DNA of 64,000 bases from Lophius americanus (Eukaryota; Chordata; Actinopteri; Lophiiformes; Lophiidae), in contig JBBDHG010000097.1 in assembly GCA_037951165.1 (NCBI GenBank), forward strand, positions 2,544,501-2,608,500, read 5' to 3'. The notes under the pieces were generated by a model. The model made no database searches. It saw only the letters and a list, made by a program, of their open reading frames with translations, and was not told the DNA's origin. Shown in pieces: positions 33,101 to 45,855 of the stretch; position 1 is the stretch's first letter, and every line of letters begins with the position of its first letter. The position numbers and the translations under genes are program-made.

Positions 33101-36100
33101 TATAATTAAAATAAAACGATTCTTTGAAAGCATCACCATTTACCTTCATATACAGTTTATGTGAAGAAAATTATTAACATGAAGTCTGAGCCTGCAGAGG
33201 TGTAACGCACAGTGACCGCTACATAGGAATCGCATGACGTCCAGACATCGCTTATTGTCACACCCCTTCAGTTTGACAGTCAATGTAGAACTTCGTTTAT
33301 ACTTCCTTCTCATAGAATCCAAATTCTAGTTGGAATTTAATCTTTAGATGGTAGAGATTGCACTGCCCTCTCGGCCTGTGCCGGTGCTGTTCCGTGACAG
33401 TTTGCTGTGAGTCTCTCGTTGAGTGGAGACTGCACAATTAAACATGTAGATGGAGTTAATCAATTTATAATGTTAGAATCGGACCATCATCCGGATCATG
33501 AAACATTTGGACTTATGATGGAGGGACACACGATTCTAAGCACAGGCATCACATCTTTAATGTTAAAAACTATTGCTATCACTGACTCTTTTCACCCCTA
33601 GAAATGACCTTTCTTGATAATGGTCACCGTTAACGTTTCATTATTCTGAACTTTTATCTTCCTTTTAGGGAGGCATCATGCTTTTTCCACATGAACAAAC
33701 ATATAATTTGATATGTTCTATGACGATTTGAACGAAGAAGATAACTGAAGCAGATATAGAATTAGATAACTTCATGTCACACGCTTACATTGGATGTTAA
33801 GATTATTCTTGATGAATCACAGCACGATTTAGAACGAGACATTTTAAATTGGCGGCAATGAGAAGGTAATCGTCAAATTAAAATGATTTTATCTGAATAA
33901 TACATGTCAAAACTCACCAAAAATACTTTAAATATTTAACCAAAGTAACCAACGACGTTAGCGACGATGTAACAGACGGTATCACTGGCAGCCAGGACTT
34001 TTGGAAAACTCTGTTGTGTGTGTGTTTGTGTGAGTGTGTGTGTGTTTGTAACCTCAAAGCACTCGCAGTAGTTCTTAAGACAGCCAGAGCGTTTACAGTG
34101 GCAGCCTCTGACCTCTCCTGATATCCCACCAGCAGTCTTAGACCTGAAGACACCTGGAACGCGACCTAGGTAGGACTACGAGAGCAATGATTACAAAGAA
34201 AAGAACACAGACATTGCTTTTCAAAAACACGAATCACAGCAACCAAACTCACAGCTAGTGTAGAAGAAGATGGAGGACATTTGTTTATGTTTGGGTAACT
34301 CTGTGAAGGAATGATGCGTTGGAAAACAACATGCTAACATCATAGAGTCTTATGATCTGGACTGATTATTCAGAGTGGTATTTTTAAGGCCTCTACACGG
34401 AAGTATGCGCAAACCTGTGTTGGTAAAGTGTTTGTGTAGAAGAGTCGCACACCTTGATGGCTTTCTGACGGCTCATGTCATGTTGGGAATTGTTGTGGCA
34501 GTTTGAGCAGGGACAACTAATGCACATCAGGCCCTTAGCAAAACACTCACAGTATCTGAAAGGGAATAAAAGACAGTTCGATAGAAAACCTAACATGCGT
34601 GCGTATGAGACACTTATTGGTGATTTATGGTAAGCTGATAAATGTTGTTCTACAGAAATTAAAGTCATACATGATCAACGCTTGATCACATGGATTAGAA
34701 ATCAATCAAAACAAGAACATTTTTACACATTTCTATTATGTTTACACAAATACTAGTGTTCATCTCTTATTTAGTGACCCACATAGCCAGCTTATATTCA
34801 TCAACTCTATGAGCTTGTTGTGCTGCTCCTGACAAATGCCTTTTCTGTGGCATCCCTGTTCCCTACATTAAAGAAGACTGCTACAGATAAAATGATGCAC
34901 TCGAGGGCAGCCGCCTTGTACAGGTCTGTCTGTTCAACACACAAATTCACCATCGAGTAGATATACAAATTTGTAGTACAGTTTCCTGTAATGATCTGCT
35001 GGGATGATGAATGTGTGAGCAAGCTCTGAAACTTCCAGTTTTGCAGGACGTTTCTGTTGCAACACAGAAGTATGTCTAATAAAATTAAATAAAACTTCCT
35101 GAATATACTCTATTGATATGACTGTAGGATATTGGACCTCTCTTCAGTTGGAGAAAAATACATCAATCTTAGATGGTGGCAAAGCAGTTGGTAAATTTCT
35201 CAAGCCTGGCAGAATTCTCCAAGCTTTCTTCCAGACATCAGTGTGTTACGTCACTGATTTCTTCCATTTCAAATGAAAGTGCAGCTTAATTATCAAGGAC
35301 AGGTTTGCCCACACCTGAATAGCCTGCCATGTGGGTCAACAGAGGGTAAGTAGGTAATTGTTGCAAGGGGCATCAACAACAACATAACCCATCTCCAATG
35401 TCCCTAATACATAAATTAAGACAACTCATGAAGTAATGGACATAGATGTCCACAGGATTGTCCCTTTAAAAGCTGCTGCAGGTCCATACATATGAGCCCC
35501 ATCGTCTGTCCGTCCACGACACATAATGGGCATGATCTCACTTGAACACGTGACCACCCTTTTTTTTTTATCTCTAAATGAGGAAAATGTGGAAGGAAAC
35601 TATGACAAAGGGAATGTGGCGGCACAGTGGCACAGTGGTTAGTGCTGCTGCCTCACAGCAAGAAGGTAACGGGTCGGAATCCTGGAGTTCCCGGAGAGAA
35701 CCTGCGCAGATAAGGGGAGACCCTGCAAACTCTGCAGGTTCATTTTTGCATGTTCCCCCCGTGTCTGCGTGGGTTCTCTCCGGGAACTCCGGCTTCCTCC
35801 CACAATCCTAAAAAATGCAATCTAATCTAGGTAAATTTGGTGACCCTGTCACTCAAGTGGCTCATAGGAGTTAATGTGAGTGTTTGTTGTTGTTGTTATT
35901 GTTTTCTATTTCTCTCTGGAACGAATGAATGAATATCATTTCATATGCGAAGAGGACGCTGGCGTCGTTTGTTCGCTGTTTCTCCGACTATATTCTATAA
36001 AGCAACTTTGCGTATTTTTAAAAGCGCTATATAAGTATAAGGTATTATATTAAGTATTCAGATAATTTATTACTTAAAAGTAGAAATGTTATGTTTTGGT

Positions 36101-39100
36101 AACACTCACTTCAAAATTCATGTATTGCAAAATTCCAAAGAAAAACAAACCTAAAGAATGAAAGTAAAGGCACTCACTCTGCAGTAGTATGGTCCCTCTT
36201 AGCCAGGGGTAACAAATTCAATCACAGGCGGGAGCAAAATTAAAGCTGTCGACCACATCGAGGGCCGAACAGGACTCAAGTTGACCATGTTTAATCTGAG
36301 GTATTATGATGATTTTATTCTTGTTTTAGTTTCTCCTTTTTTGGAACACTGAACAAACCAACATAATAAAAAATACTCAAAATAAAGATTACATTCAAAA
36401 TAGATTAGCATAACTCATTTTTATGTCTCCCTCTCTATCAGCATAGTTTCACAGAATTATTTCAAATGAAAAACTTTTATTCAAAGAAATCTTTAACGGT
36501 CTCAATAACATCTAAAATTAATTGGATCTTAATTAACAATATCAATAAAAAGGAACTTTAAATGACGCTTGGTAAACGGCTGGGCTGATTAAGCCATTTC
36601 TTTTTTCAGTCTGCATAAAACAGTAAAACTGGCTGTTGCTCCTCATATCTGTTATTGTAGTCAGGAGCAGCTACTCCTGAGTAGATATTCAGATGCATGA
36701 ACAGCCTACAGGTGCATTTCTCATTAAATGTAAGCAACTTCATGTGTTTTCCTGTTTTAAACGCAACAGCACTGACACGCTGAATGGCTGGAGGACCTGA
36801 ACGCATCTTGCAAGTTAATTAAAACGTGTGTTCTAATTACATGTCCAAGCGTGTGATTTAGTAGTACGTTCATTATTTAGCGCGGTTGCTCTTGAATGAC
36901 GCGCCTGCTATCGGTTATTGTTGGGTTTATGCGAGCAGGCCATTTATTATAAAAATAAGATATTATCTCGCGGGCCGGATATAATTGTTCCGTGGCCGAT
37001 GACGTTACCAGCAAACTCATGGGCCAACACAACAGTCAAGTTACCAATGCTGATCCTGGAGCCAGTTAAAGCCTCTGACACCACGTAATGGGAAAACAGT
37101 AGTGCCATGGCAACAGCATCAGGACAGCAAAACATAGATTGTAAACTGCAAGATTTGAAAAGCTGATATGTTATGTCATGGGATCAAGTCAGTAATGCTG
37201 GAGCTCTAGAGGCACTTTGGCTCTCTAGAGCGTAGTGAATCATCCCGGTCAGCTAGTAAGTCAGCAAAGGTAGATCAATTTTCAAAGGCATGTACTTCAC
37301 ATTAAACTTCATGTTTAACAGGACATTTTTCAAATGTAGTGAATTGTAAATGAGGTCAAAAGTACCAAATATCCATTATAAAATGATGATGATAACTCTC
37401 AGGTTACAAGTGGGGCACATACTGATCCAATCTTAAATGTTGCAACACTCATGTTTCAAATTATCAGCGGTGATTTGCAAAACAGATACAACATAAAAGG
37501 ACTAAATTCCAGTTCAATAAATATACTGGTGGCATAGTAACATTTTATCGTTTATCAGTCGTTTATCAGTCTTAATAAAAGCAGTAGAGATTATTAAAAG
37601 ACGTATTTAGGAAATAAGTATTCATCTTAATTGTCTTTATTGATAGTTGGGAAGTGCCTAAAACATCTCAAAGCGAAATTTAAGAGCTGATAGTTAAAAA
37701 AAGAGCCATTTAATAATTGTGTGATTTATTTATTTTATTCTTATTTAACCGATACACAACCAGGAGAAAAAAAATCTATATTCGGAATATTCGATTAATA
37801 ATTGAATTAATCGATATTTTTGTCGACGTGAAAATAGACAGTAGTTGCTGCCCTAATGTGTAATGTTACTGCTGTAGATGGTAAAGGTAGATGTCAATTT
37901 AATTACACTCTACAATTTCTAAAAAGCCAGCTTTCCTAAGATCAGCTTTTTTTTAGCTTTGTGACATTTTCCAGATAATCAAAGACAATTTATAAAAGAT
38001 TTACAGGAGAAAGAAGTAAAACTTTCTCAATCCATTAAGAAACACATAATCTTAAAAATTATCATAAACATTCAAAAATCAATACATTTGGTGGGACGTG
38101 GTTATTACTGAATAGGAAGGGTATGACACTTTATCAGAAAAGTATCTAGGAATAACAGAAGAGTAGAAATATAAACTAGATTTATGCCGTTGTCACTGAC
38201 AGCGAGTGCATATCAGTGAAAAGTCCCCAATCCCTTGTATTGTACGTACAAGCAATTCCCCTGATTTAAGTCCTAAAATCAAATATTATGTCAACATTAT
38301 TTTTGTCAAAAAAATAGTGAGACAAATATGAACTATTAAACTAATATACAATATACACCAGACAGATTTCCTCGAGTCGGATCATATGCAAAAAATGTAT
38401 ACTGAATGAGACCAATGGATATGTACGTATTTATGTGGTATGTCTACAAAATAGTATTTTTTTGAAAAGGCCCTGGTGAGTAAAATATTTACTATTAGAG
38501 AGAATACAATGTACTGTATAATATATAGATCTCATTCAGTCAATTCACCAAATTTGGACTCAATCAGACAAATGATTGAGAAAATATGGAGAAAAAAGAC
38601 ATTTGGAGATAAAGCTCTTCCTGGTGTCAGAAATATACAACTGACCTTCCCCAAAATCAATCCAGTTCTTCCTCGTTCTACGGTCTATGCGGAAATAAAC
38701 TTTCAAAATGATTCATGAAATTGTTTTTGTAACACAAAAAGGCAATGTATTAAAAAGGCAATGTATGATAAAATTTAATTAGTAACTGTACGCCATTATA
38801 GACATCTCAAAGCATGACTTTGATGTCTCAATAGGGAAGCTACATTATGCTCTTATTGTAGAGAAGAAGGAATGGTGGTCTACTCACAGCTTGAGGCACT
38901 GGGATCTGGTGCAGTGGCAGTGTTTCCTGGACTTCAGCTCAGCAGGTTCAACAGTTCTATAAGAGGAGAAAACTTGATATGAGACAGAGCTCAGTGTGGA
39001 ACAGCAGAAATCTGCTACATGCTGTACTTAAACAAACACATTCAAGTCACTTTCAAAAGTACAGAGAATCGGTGTCTATATGCCCTCACTTCTAGGAACA

Positions 39101-41497
39101 ATACAAAAATCTATTACCACCATCAGTTCACAACACTATCCAGTGGTGGACACGGACAGCTAGGACCAGCTCCTGACCACATCCTCTGTCCCTAGTCCTA
39201 GTCAGCAGGACATTAATATGGAGATCTATGAGTTTACGTGCATAATAACTGGTCAAATAACAGCAAAATCATGAACCGCCACTGATCTCCTGCCTAGAAT
39301 GTATGTCAGTTGAATACCAACCATTCCTTCTACCAAGAGAGCTAACAGTAGTGATTGTCACATCTGTTCACAAACCACCTGATGCTAACATAAGCAAAGC
39401 TTTCACTCTCCTGCTAAACCCCATAGATCTACAGCAGCGTGCTCACCCTGATGTTCATACTATAACCAGAGATTTAATCAGGTGAACTCAGCATGTGAAG
39501 TTTCCCACTAGGAGGGAGAATATACTCAATCATGTTAACTCTAACTTCAAGCATTCTTACAGAGCCATAACTCTCCCTCTCTCGGCTCCTTACTCCAGCA
39601 TACACCCCTCTCAAGAGAAAAAGAAGGTCACACATAAAGACCATTAAAACTTGGCCTGGGGATGCAATTCCTCAACTTCAGGAATATTTTCTCGCACACT
39701 GAGTAGGATTTATTTGAACATCAGGACCTGGATGAATACAGAAACGGTTCTGTCCTACATCAGCTTCTGTGTAGTTGTCATTGTTGATAAATGCCTCTGG
39801 ATCTTCCCCAACCAGAAACCCTTGATGGCCATCCAGGTCCAAACACTTCTCAGAAAGCAGTCTACAAGAAGAGGATAGAAGATCCACTCTCAGGAAATGA
39901 CACACAGCGGGTGTGGCAGGGTATACTGAACATCACTATTGTCAATTGCAACTCTGCAAGAATTCTTTCAGGGTTTTGAGACAACAGAAAAGAGCACAGT
40001 CAGACCAATTAGGCCTGCACCAGGAGCATTAAGAGAGAGGGGTGCTCAGGTTCGGTAAACCCAAGGAAGGCCGCTGGTCCAGACAGAGTACCTTAGAAAG
40101 TACACAAAGCATCTGCTGACCAGCTTTCACAGGACCGAATAAACATCTTGAATCAGTCCCTGACACAACCCAGCATCCCAACCTGCCTGAAGTCAGCCAC
40201 CATCATTCCTGCACCCAAACAATACACTGCAGACAGTCCCCTTGACTACCGCTCAGTTGCACCGACACCTGTCATCATGAAGTGCTCTGAGAAGCTGGTT
40301 TGCATCCGCTTAAATTAGATTAAAGCTGCTCTCCCTCCCAAATACAGAGCAAAACATAACTCACCACAATGCAATAAGCATCTGGAAAACAAAAGAGCTA
40401 AATTAGCTAAATTTTGGAGAGCAAAATTAGAATGCTTTATTTATCAATTACAGCTCAGGATTTAACACTATAATCCTAGACATTCAGACTGTCTCCACTT
40501 CCCCGAAAGAGTGTGCACTGAGCCCCTTTAATGTACTCCATCTACACCAAGACTACATTCCAGAGCACCCCAACAACACCACCATCAAATTCACTACAGA
40601 TAACGGTGGTTGGACAGATTTCAGGACGGGACAAGTTTACCTAACTCGTCGAGGTCCAGAAATTGACAACAACAGGTGAAGCAGAACAGAGACAAAAAGG
40701 TTTAAAGTCTAAATAATATGCACTTGTCCAGTGCATCATCCCAGTGTTCTCTTATAATCCCAGCTCTCAATGTGCAATAACTAATAATAATAAATAATTT
40801 TAATGTAGATGTTTATATATATTTATATATCAAAATATATAATATACATATATCTATAAATTTTTCACCATTGCAATTTTACTTTTTCTTATTTATTTGT
40901 CATAGTAACATATTTATAACAGTTCTATTTTGCACTTGAATGTATGTTATAGTATAAATGCTGTATATATGTTATCTTGTACCTAAAGGTGAAACAATCT
41001 TAATTTCACTGTATATTGTACAATAATAATAATAATAATACATTTAATTTATAATGCACTTTACATTTGGATCAAATCTCAAAGTGCTAAATGACAATAA
41101 ACGCTTTCTACTACTGTCTCTTCCTTAAGGCCACTGTCTTCATTCCATAAATCATGTCTGGTCTCACACCATCATTAACACCTCTCTTTCCTCGTTCAGT
41201 CAAACAGCTGTATTCTGTCATGAAATGATTAAATCTACAGAACCGATGAGAGTTTTTTTTACTTCACACAAATGATCAAATTTGGAAACAAATGCTTAAT
41301 GAAGAACATGGATAACACCTTTGGAGCTGAGGGTCTACCACTCCAGTTAGGATGACATTGGAAGTGGGGGATGGCCAAGCAAGACTCTCTGCAGGACCAG
41401 TTCCAGCATTTTCATCTTTTAAAGAGGGCTCATTGGCGTCAACATGTTCCGGTTTCCTGTTCCACAGAGTCACACGGATACTCATCGCCTGACTCCC
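29962..41497 (-). CDS. tesmin: Tesmin (CXC-domain protein), 3' six exons; 5' end incomplete
   Basis: This gene encodes a Tesmin/TSO1-like CXC protein related to Lin54 of the DREAM complex; the mammalian gene is germ-cell expressed. Joined exons: 41497-41319 (tentative), 38956-38888, 34555-34453, 34175-34053, 31448-31345, 30139-29962, giving 251 aa plus stop with phase kept at every junction. CXC repeat 1 (SRKHCHCTRSQCLKLYCECF ... CPCSNCHNN) spans exons at 38.9 and 34.5 kb. CXC repeat 2 (GCHCKRSGCLKNYCECFE ... CKCVGCRNY) spans exons at 34.1 and 31.4 kb. The C-terminal EVETVCDCLLAKAEAAE matches the tail of Tesmin/Lin54 proteins. Adjacency to lrp5 matches human 11q13 and favours tesmin over lin54. 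The linker between CXC repeats is divergent (RVPGVFRSK where the family has RNPxAFxPK). The start codon exon was not identified; a further upstream candidate exon is listed at 45.9 kb. Confidence 0.87.
30372..30870 (+). mobile_element. V-SINE-like remnants (two partial copies)
   Basis: 30,372-30,500 has a rearranged CATCACAGTGG...GCCTCACAG head and TGTCAGCTGGGATAGGCTCC. 30,600-30,870 has CACCTCACAGCAAGAAGGTC, GAGTTTGCATGTTCTC, TTTCCTCCCACC and a tail AATAAAGATCTTATCTTG. Resembles the V-SINE body of DANA/HE1. In tesmin intron 5. Confidence 0.65.
31345..31448 (-). CDS. tesmin: tesmin exon, end of CXC repeat 2
   Basis: Acceptor TTTGCAG, donor GTGAGT. Encodes AMTKCSSTCKCVGCRNYATG then PQINLNEATVSDKD. 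Completes the second CXC repeat. Confidence 0.9.
31590..32130 (+). mobile_element. Degenerate Tc1-like transposon, plus orientation
   Basis: Starts with ATTAGCCATAATATTATAAC, then a ruined transposase: DNA reads GGTCAGAGCATCTCCA...ACTGCACGTCTTGTTGGGTG, encoding a GQSISxTAxLVGCS-like helix-turn-helix, followed by a block similar to TEQWKKVAWS. Stops and deletions throughout. Confidence 0.7.
34014..34048. repeat. (TG)n tract next to a tesmin splice donor
   Basis: Imperfect TG repeats ending four bases from the exon 34053-34175 donor. Confidence 0.85.
34053..34175 (-). CDS. tesmin: tesmin exon, inter-repeat linker and start of CXC repeat 2
   Basis: The acceptor CTCTCGTAG gives phase 0 with SYLGRVPGVFRSKTAGG, aligned to the family's ACLDRNPEAFxPK, then RGCHCKRSGCLKNYCECFE. 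Donor GTTACA, directly followed by a (TG)n tract. Confidence 0.87.
34453..34555 (-). CDS. tesmin: tesmin exon, end of first CXC repeat
   Basis: Acceptor CCTTTCAG. Encodes YCECFAKGLMCISCPCSNCH then NNSQHDMSRQKAIK. Completes the cysteine pattern of CXC repeat 1; donor GTGTGC. Confidence 0.93.
35618..35905 (+). mobile_element. V-SINE-like element (DANA/HE1 type)
   Basis: tRNA-like head GGCGGCACAGTGGCACAGTG with B-box-like GGGTCGGAATCC, then the V-SINE body CATGTTCCCCCCGTGTCTGC, GTGGGTTCTCTCCGGGAACT and CTTCCTCCCACAATCC. In tesmin intron. Confidence 0.75.
36204..36985 (+). mobile_element. hAT-like non-autonomous element (decayed)
   Basis: Begins CAGGGGTAACAAATTCAATC and contains CACATCGAGGGCCGAACAGG, resembling the CAGGGGTGTCAAACTCA...GGGCCACAT start of common fish hAT elements. 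Near the other end GCGGGCCGGAT is seen, but the terminal CCCCTG is gone. Internal 36,600-36,850 is the inverted partner of 1.5-1.8 kb. Confidence 0.55.
38888..38956 (-). CDS. tesmin: tesmin exon, start of first CXC repeat
   Basis: Acceptor TTATAG, donor GTGAGT. Encodes TVEPAELKSRKHCHCTRSQC then LKL, the N-terminal half of CXC repeat 1. Confidence 0.9.
39303..41045 (+). mobile_element. CR1/L2/Rex-type LINE corpse
   Basis: Successive frames read PPDANISKAFTLLLNP and QQRAHPDVHTI (endonuclease), NQKPLMAIQVQTLLRK, KKRIEDPLSGNDTQRVWQGI (linker), then VIMKCSEKLV-like and KFTTDNGGWTDFRTG-like pieces where the family has FADDTTVVGLI, and a 3' tail GAAACAATCTTAATTTCACT followed by (ATA)n. Many frameshifts; inactive. 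Sits in the tesmin intron between 38,956 and 41,319. Confidence 0.82.
41319..41497 (-). CDS. tesmin: tesmin candidate upstream exon
   Basis: Acceptor CTACAG, donor AAAG|GTGTTA, 179 bases. It reads ...SPTSNVILTGVVDPQLQ and joins in phase (AG|A) to the next exon at TVEPAELKSRK. Phase fit and codon-like composition support it; the sequence is not conserved enough to recognise. Confidence 0.52.
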
Positions 41498-41689
41498 CTG
41501 TAGTATAGGATGATGTAGGTTAATGTTAAACAGACTATCACTAACTAATGCCAATTAAAGCTAACATTTAGATTATCAGGATTTATGTATCTGGCGGTTA
41601 CCAAAGTGTGAGCTTGTAGGAGAGTCACAGGATCAACATGAAGTTAACTTTCAGTGGGTGTCATCAACTAATCAAATTATTTCTAAATA

Positions 41690-42340
41690 ATGCTAACTAA
41701 CACTAACTTAAATGAATTAACCAGAAATACCATTAATCAATTTAGCTAATGCTAAATAATACTACTTACTAAAATCAATACTTAAAAAAACACAAGTTAA
41801 GAAATGCTAACAAATGACATCTAGTGGTATATAATGCAACTAATACTAACCATTACTAACTAACACTGACTTTCTTCAAATGCTAAGTAACTAACATACA
41901 CTACTATGTTGACAAGGTAATTAATGCCAACTAACAATGTCTATTCTTATCAAATGGTAAACTAATGTTAACTAATAACTACCACATTTAAAAGCTTAAG
42001 ACAGCTCGCAAAGCTTCAAAACGATGAAAAGCTAAGAAAACCACTAGCAAATGCTAACAGACTGTAGCAAAAGCTTAAAACACTAGAAAAAGCTAATAAG
42101 CACTAGCAAAAGCGAAAACTTTTTTTTTTCTTTTTTTGGAGAAGCTACCAATTACCAGCCATAGCTAACAAACACTGGTAAAAACTAGACTAGCAAAAGC
42201 TACAATATACTAATACATATAAACTAACACTATCTAAAACAAAAAAAAAACACTAACTAATGTTGAGTTAAGCTAAAGCTTTCAAATGCTAACCAAAGTT
42301 AATTAAAGCCAACTAACCCAACTGAGATCATATATTTAGC
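41690..42340. repeat. Degenerate CTAACTAATG-type tandem array
   Basis: Repeated GCTAACTAACACTAACTAAT-like units drifting into GCTAACAAACACTAGCAAAAG. Low-complexity, non-coding. Confidence 0.75.
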
Positions 42341-43987
42341 TTGCATTTAGCAGCTAGCTTAGCCTAAATTGCGAATTTAAATTGACATCAGTCTGAGATT
42401 CTGTCACAGAAATAAAGATTGAACAGTTTAATTGTTTAATTGAATACATTCAATTTGACCGTTGGATAGTTTACCGTTAATAATTGAATATGAATAAATC
42501 CGTTGGGTTGATGCCTTTGAGGGAGAAGCGGAAGTCTCGAAATTGTGACAAACCATAAAGACATATAACAGAACACAGAAGGTGAGAAAAGGTGCGTTCG
42601 CGTGTTCCAGGAATAATTTAGTTTCCCAAGAACGAAACCTCAGAGGTTCTCCAACAGTTTTCATTCCAGAACCTTTTGCTCAGCACCAGTTGTGACAGTG
42701 TCTGTTTTATTTATTAGCTCTGTGAGACTACATTCAAATTTTGACATTCATTATTGAATTCATTACACAACAAATTTATTACCATGGAATGTGAATTCAT
42801 TTACTTGATTGATTAAATTATTTTTTTATTATTTTTTTATATATTGTTTATTTTTATTTTTTTTGTACTAAATATAAGTTGGATTTGAATATATGGCTTA
42901 CCCTCTGCATTACCCGATAGTACTCTCACACACCTCCGATCAAAGTATGTGACCAGAAGTAGTGAGAAAATTAAGTTTAATTTATTCACTGAAGTAAATT
43001 TGAGTAGAAAAAAACCACTGCTGCTTCACTTGGGCCAATTCTACCTACTCCGTTTTGAATAATTTTTTTCAGCGATGACAAAGAAAGAATTTAGTCATTT
43101 CGCCATCACGTCCTATTTCATGTCAATAATTCATTGTGTAAACAAAATTGTTACTTATATTATGACAAAAGTGTCCCCAATTAAACTGGCATTAGAAAAA
43201 GAAATCAATAATTATCTTGTTAGGCTTTCATTCTGGCATTTTATGAATCAAAAGTTAAAGGACAGGACAGCTGCAGAAACACAGACCAACTGACAAAGAG
43301 GGAGAGCAAGACACCGACTTCAATTTAAAGAGTAAAAAAGGTAAGTGGGAGTGACAGAGGAGATGCTGGGAGTCAAGTTTCACACTCATCCACACAGGAG
43401 AGGAGGACCGGAAGAGGAACACAGAGATGCTAAAGGAGGGAGACAGGTGGAAAACATAACATATATACAGAAATATTCTTTCTAAATTAAACTCAGGTAT
43501 TTAACTAATTTCTTTGTTTCTGTATTTTAATTCTCATTGTAGTCTTTATTATTGTTTTGTGTGAGGGGAGACTGACAGTTCATATGACAACAAACTAATA
43601 TGATCTTGAAATACAACCTATTAAAAGACAATTATCTGGACCTTTTTTGCTTTTCATTCTCTTTCTCCCTGTTTCCTGTCAATAATTTAGCTGTTCTACC
43701 AAAAAGGACTATGGGCCCAGAAAAATATTTGAAAGAAATAAAATAAATAAAGTTATCCTACAAAATAACCAAGAGCAGATCCCGTGTCTTTTTGCATTTT
43801 TAACATTTAAACCAACAGGATGGAGGTATTGTTTGAGCAAGCTGGTATCTAAAGGATTGAAATCCTAAAAATAAATTCATATTTGATGGTCATAATCTGG
43901 ACTGATGTTATTTAGAAAAACTTTACTCAATGGAAGTAGAAAATTGTGATAGTATATTATATTTGATGGCAGTTTAAAGAAGTGGAC

Positions 43988-44011
43988 ATTCATCTCATGA
44001 ATGAGATGAAT
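43988..44011. repeat. 11-bp hairpin with 2-base loop
   Basis: ATTCATCTCAT / ATGAGATGAAT perfect arms. Confidence 0.8.
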
Positions 44012-44067
44012 ACATTGTACTCACAATGTGAGGATGTGAGCAAAGGTTTGATGAAGTTAAGCGTGAT

Positions 44068-44128
44068 ATAATATAATATAATATAATCAAATATGATATA
44101 ATCAAATATAATATAATATAATATAATA
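44068..44128. repeat. (ATAAT)n microsatellite
   Basis: ATAATATAAT repeats interrupted by CAAATATGATATAATC. Confidence 0.9.
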
Positions 44129-44299
44129 ATACAGGGTGTGTCCATAAGTAGGTTGCTGCATATACCATGTCAGAAACATAAGACACAAATAGATGACATC
44201 ATGGTCATTCATCTGGTCGGCCCCTCCCTCTCACTTGTCTTCCTTTCCCAGTTGTGGTAAAATTCAGAAGAGCTGTTATGTTGTTCTGGGTAAGAAGTA

Positions 44300-44780
44300 G
44301 CTTCTCAACACTCTCCCATGATGTCCATTTTGCCCAGTGTGTTTGAAATAATGCAGCCATGACCTTTAACCTTAATTGAGGTGCAGCTCCTGGTCTTCAC
44401 CATTCTATTGGAGGAATTTTGAAAGGTGGTCCACTTCTGTGAAGGTTCACTATTGTTCCAGGTCTTTTTAATTTGTAGATAATGTGTCTGTCGGTGAATC
44501 TGTGTAGTTCCAGAAACAGCTTTGGAACCATTTCCAGACTGATGGATTTCAATCACCTTCTGGAATTTCTTTAGATTTTGGCATACCGTGGCAGAACGAG
44601 GAGCCAACTTCCTGCTTTTGAAGATGGTCCGTTGATGTGCTTGAACAGGACTGGTATTGATCAAATCCAACTGGAACCAGTTATTTATGGAGTTTGGTAG
44701 ATTTAAGGATTTAGTTTCTAAGGGGGTGGAGACTTTTTGTCACTGGGTAATTTGGTATGAGGTCAGTTTTTGGTTCGTCA
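44300..44780 (-). mobile_element. Degenerate Tc1-like transposase, N-terminal part
   Basis: The reverse strand reads FQKVIEIHQSGNGSKAVSGT then THYLQIKKTWNNSEP, resembling the helix-turn-helix region of Tc1 transposases (KIVxxHxSGxGxKAIS...VxxIIxKWK). Same family as 23.5-24.1 kb. Confidence 0.6.
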
Positions 44781-45435
44781 ATCCATTTTCTGTTACAGTG
44801 AACAGGATTTCAGGGGGCTGGAGCCTCCCCCAGCTAACACAGAGTGAGAGGTGGGGTACAACTTAGAAATGTCACTAGGTCATCATAAGACCAACTTATA
44901 AAGACACAGAAACCCTCACACAATCACTTATACACAAAAGTGTGCTGTTTGCATTAAGTGAGGTTTGGAGAAAGCTTGTTCATGTCATAAATGGAATAGT
45001 CTGAAGACACCAGCTGTCTGCGGCAGGACTGGTTTTGGCCTTGCGACCTTGTGACCAACAAACATCTGACCATGTATGTTGGAGGAGGAGACTGAAGATG
45101 TCTTGGATTAACTCAGGGTTTGTTTTTTCTGACTGGCAGTGAAGAGATGTCAGTCACTGTTTGGGGTAATAGGGGCTGAAGAGTTCTTTGGCTTGTTGTG
45201 GTCCTGCAGTGTTACGTTGTTGTTAGTCCTTATCAGACCACTAGATGTCCCACCAGCACATCAGTCTGTGGGTCTCTTTGAGTGCTGTAGGTCTTCTTCT
45301 TCTCCAGGCTGCTCCCTTTAGGGTTAGTCACAGCATGTCATGCTTCCATGAGGTATCTTGCTTTGGATCCAGGACACGCCCACACACATAATAGCTGCTG
45401 GGTGTCTACATTCAAAATCAGAATGTATTTTGGGG

Positions 45436-45480
45436 AATCACCGATCAGCTCTAATATTATAACCACCTGCATAAAAGGCT
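45436..45480. mobile_element. Tc1-like terminus
   Basis: CACCGATCAGCTCTAATATT then ATAACCACCTGC, matching the terminus seen at 27.8 and 31.6 kb. Confidence 0.5.
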
Positions 45481-45855
45481 CCACCAGTGAGTGGATGAAG
45501 CATCACCATTACTCATTAGGCAATAGAGGAGTGTGGGGGTCTTTGCCTCCTTGTGCTGTGGGGGCATTTCTCTGCATCAGACTTGGAGGGATGGGCTTGT
45601 AGCCCCTAGCAGTCTACAGTGTGAGGATAAACCAATGGTACATATTGGTGTCCGGGTTTCAGCGTCGTCATCTGTCCTGCATTCAGAAGATGTCTGGGGC
45701 ACCCAGAAGACTTCTCCTATGTCCAGAACATCCACAGGACATATTGATGTTCAAAAGACATATTCAACATCCGTGTCATCTCAGACTTCCGGAAGATGCT
45801 CTGGATATCCATTAGAAACTGTTTTCTGGTGTGATCTGTATGAATTTTCACTCAC

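Noticed and set aside
38476..38718. 80-codon plus-strand open frame just left of a tesmin exon
   Set aside because: No recognisable domain or splice support; lies on the opposite strand of a tesmin intron.
29962..38956. Calling the CXC gene lin54
   Set aside because: Lin54 is strongly conserved, including the RNPxAF linker; this gene is divergent and sits next to lrp5 like TESMIN.
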